DNA of 64,000 nucleotides from Nymphaea colorata. Taxonomy: Eukaryota > Streptophyta > Magnoliopsida > Nymphaeales > Nymphaeaceae. The notes beneath the pieces were generated by a model. The model did no database searches and had not been told where the DNA came from. It was given only the letters and a program-made list of their open reading frames with translations. Of this stretch, positions 63,798 to 64,000 are shown in pieces. The stretch covers positions 8,382,001 through 8,446,000 of the forward strand of contig NC_045150.1 in NCBI RefSeq assembly GCF_008831285.2, given 5' to 3'. Numbering within the stretch: position 1 is the stretch's first letter; each line of letters begins with the position of its first letter. The position numbers and the translations under genes are program-made.

Positions 63798-64000
63798 CCC
63801 ACCTCCAAGCTGTGCATCCTTTGCTACAGAGACGAAGCGTGAAGCCATTGGAAGACTTTCTTGAAGAACAAGGAGAAGGGATTTGGTGGATCCGTCTTAC
63901 GATGCAGTTAATCAAGTCATCGGATGGCGAAAACACGCAGATAGATGGGAAATTCCTAGTAAGGAACTCCAAGCTTTACAAGAGAAGACTGTTCACCATC
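63798..64000 (+). CDS. unidentified open frame running off the window
   Basis: From 63798 to the window edge one plus-strand frame stays open for at least 67 codons. It reads as a plausible soluble segment (KPLEDFLEEQGEGIWWIRLT, later DGKFLVRNSKLYKRR) with sensible codon use, better than the overlapping minus-strand frame. There is no ATG at the start, so it would be an internal exon or a fragment of a decayed gene. I do not recognise the family. The call depends on sequence beyond the window. Confidence 0.25.

Overview
This is a piece of flowering-plant nuclear genome. The evidence is intron-containing genes with GT/AG junctions, plastid-targeted DnaJ and PPR-DYW proteins, a class III peroxidase, a cellulose synthase, Ty1-copia and LINE remnants, many MITEs, and long AT-rich spacers with (TA)n and (GA)n runs. 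The lineage cannot be fixed from the window; the gene content fits a dicot or early-diverging angiosperm better than a grass.

Layout. 1-11.7 kb holds no intact gene: simple repeats, a fold-back MITE (about 6.0-6.3 kb) and a decayed LINE (7.6-8.9 kb). 11.78-12.36 kb (+) is a DUF1685 gene. Facing it, 12.98-20.17 kb (-) is a nine-exon gene for a plastid DnaJ protein with a ferredoxin-like domain (DJC77-like, 331 aa). 20.2-28.5 kb is AT-rich spacer with at least three recognisable MITEs, two of them hAT-like with 8-bp target duplications. 28.65-30.03 kb (+) is a three-exon class III peroxidase. 30.74-33.84 kb is a Ty1-copia element with both LTRs, a primer binding site and a 5-bp target duplication, but without gag, protease and most of integrase. 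34.96-37.57 kb (+) is a single-exon PPR-DYW protein close to DOT4. 42.05-43.52 kb (-) is an LRR receptor-like protein close to RLP51. 50.47-56.21 kb (-) is a 13-exon CESA8-type secondary-wall cellulose synthase with one apparent base missing in exon 6. 59.8-62.96 kb (+) is a Rho-N domain protein.

The main result is the gene order. DOT4, RLP51, CESA8 and a Rho-N gene are, from memory, neighbours on Arabidopsis chromosome 4 (At4g18740-At4g18780), and DUF1685 plus DJC77 are neighbours on chromosome 2 (At2g42750/At2g42760). Those two regions also carry the RPL16 pair, so they look like duplicated blocks. Here both sets lie together in 50 kb, which suggests an ancestral block before fractionation. 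The genes do not form one pathway: plastid chaperone/electron-transfer functions, plastid RNA editing, surface immunity and wall synthesis are simply linked by descent. No new enzyme or defence system was found; the mobile-element structure and the CESA8 lesion are the other points worth checking.
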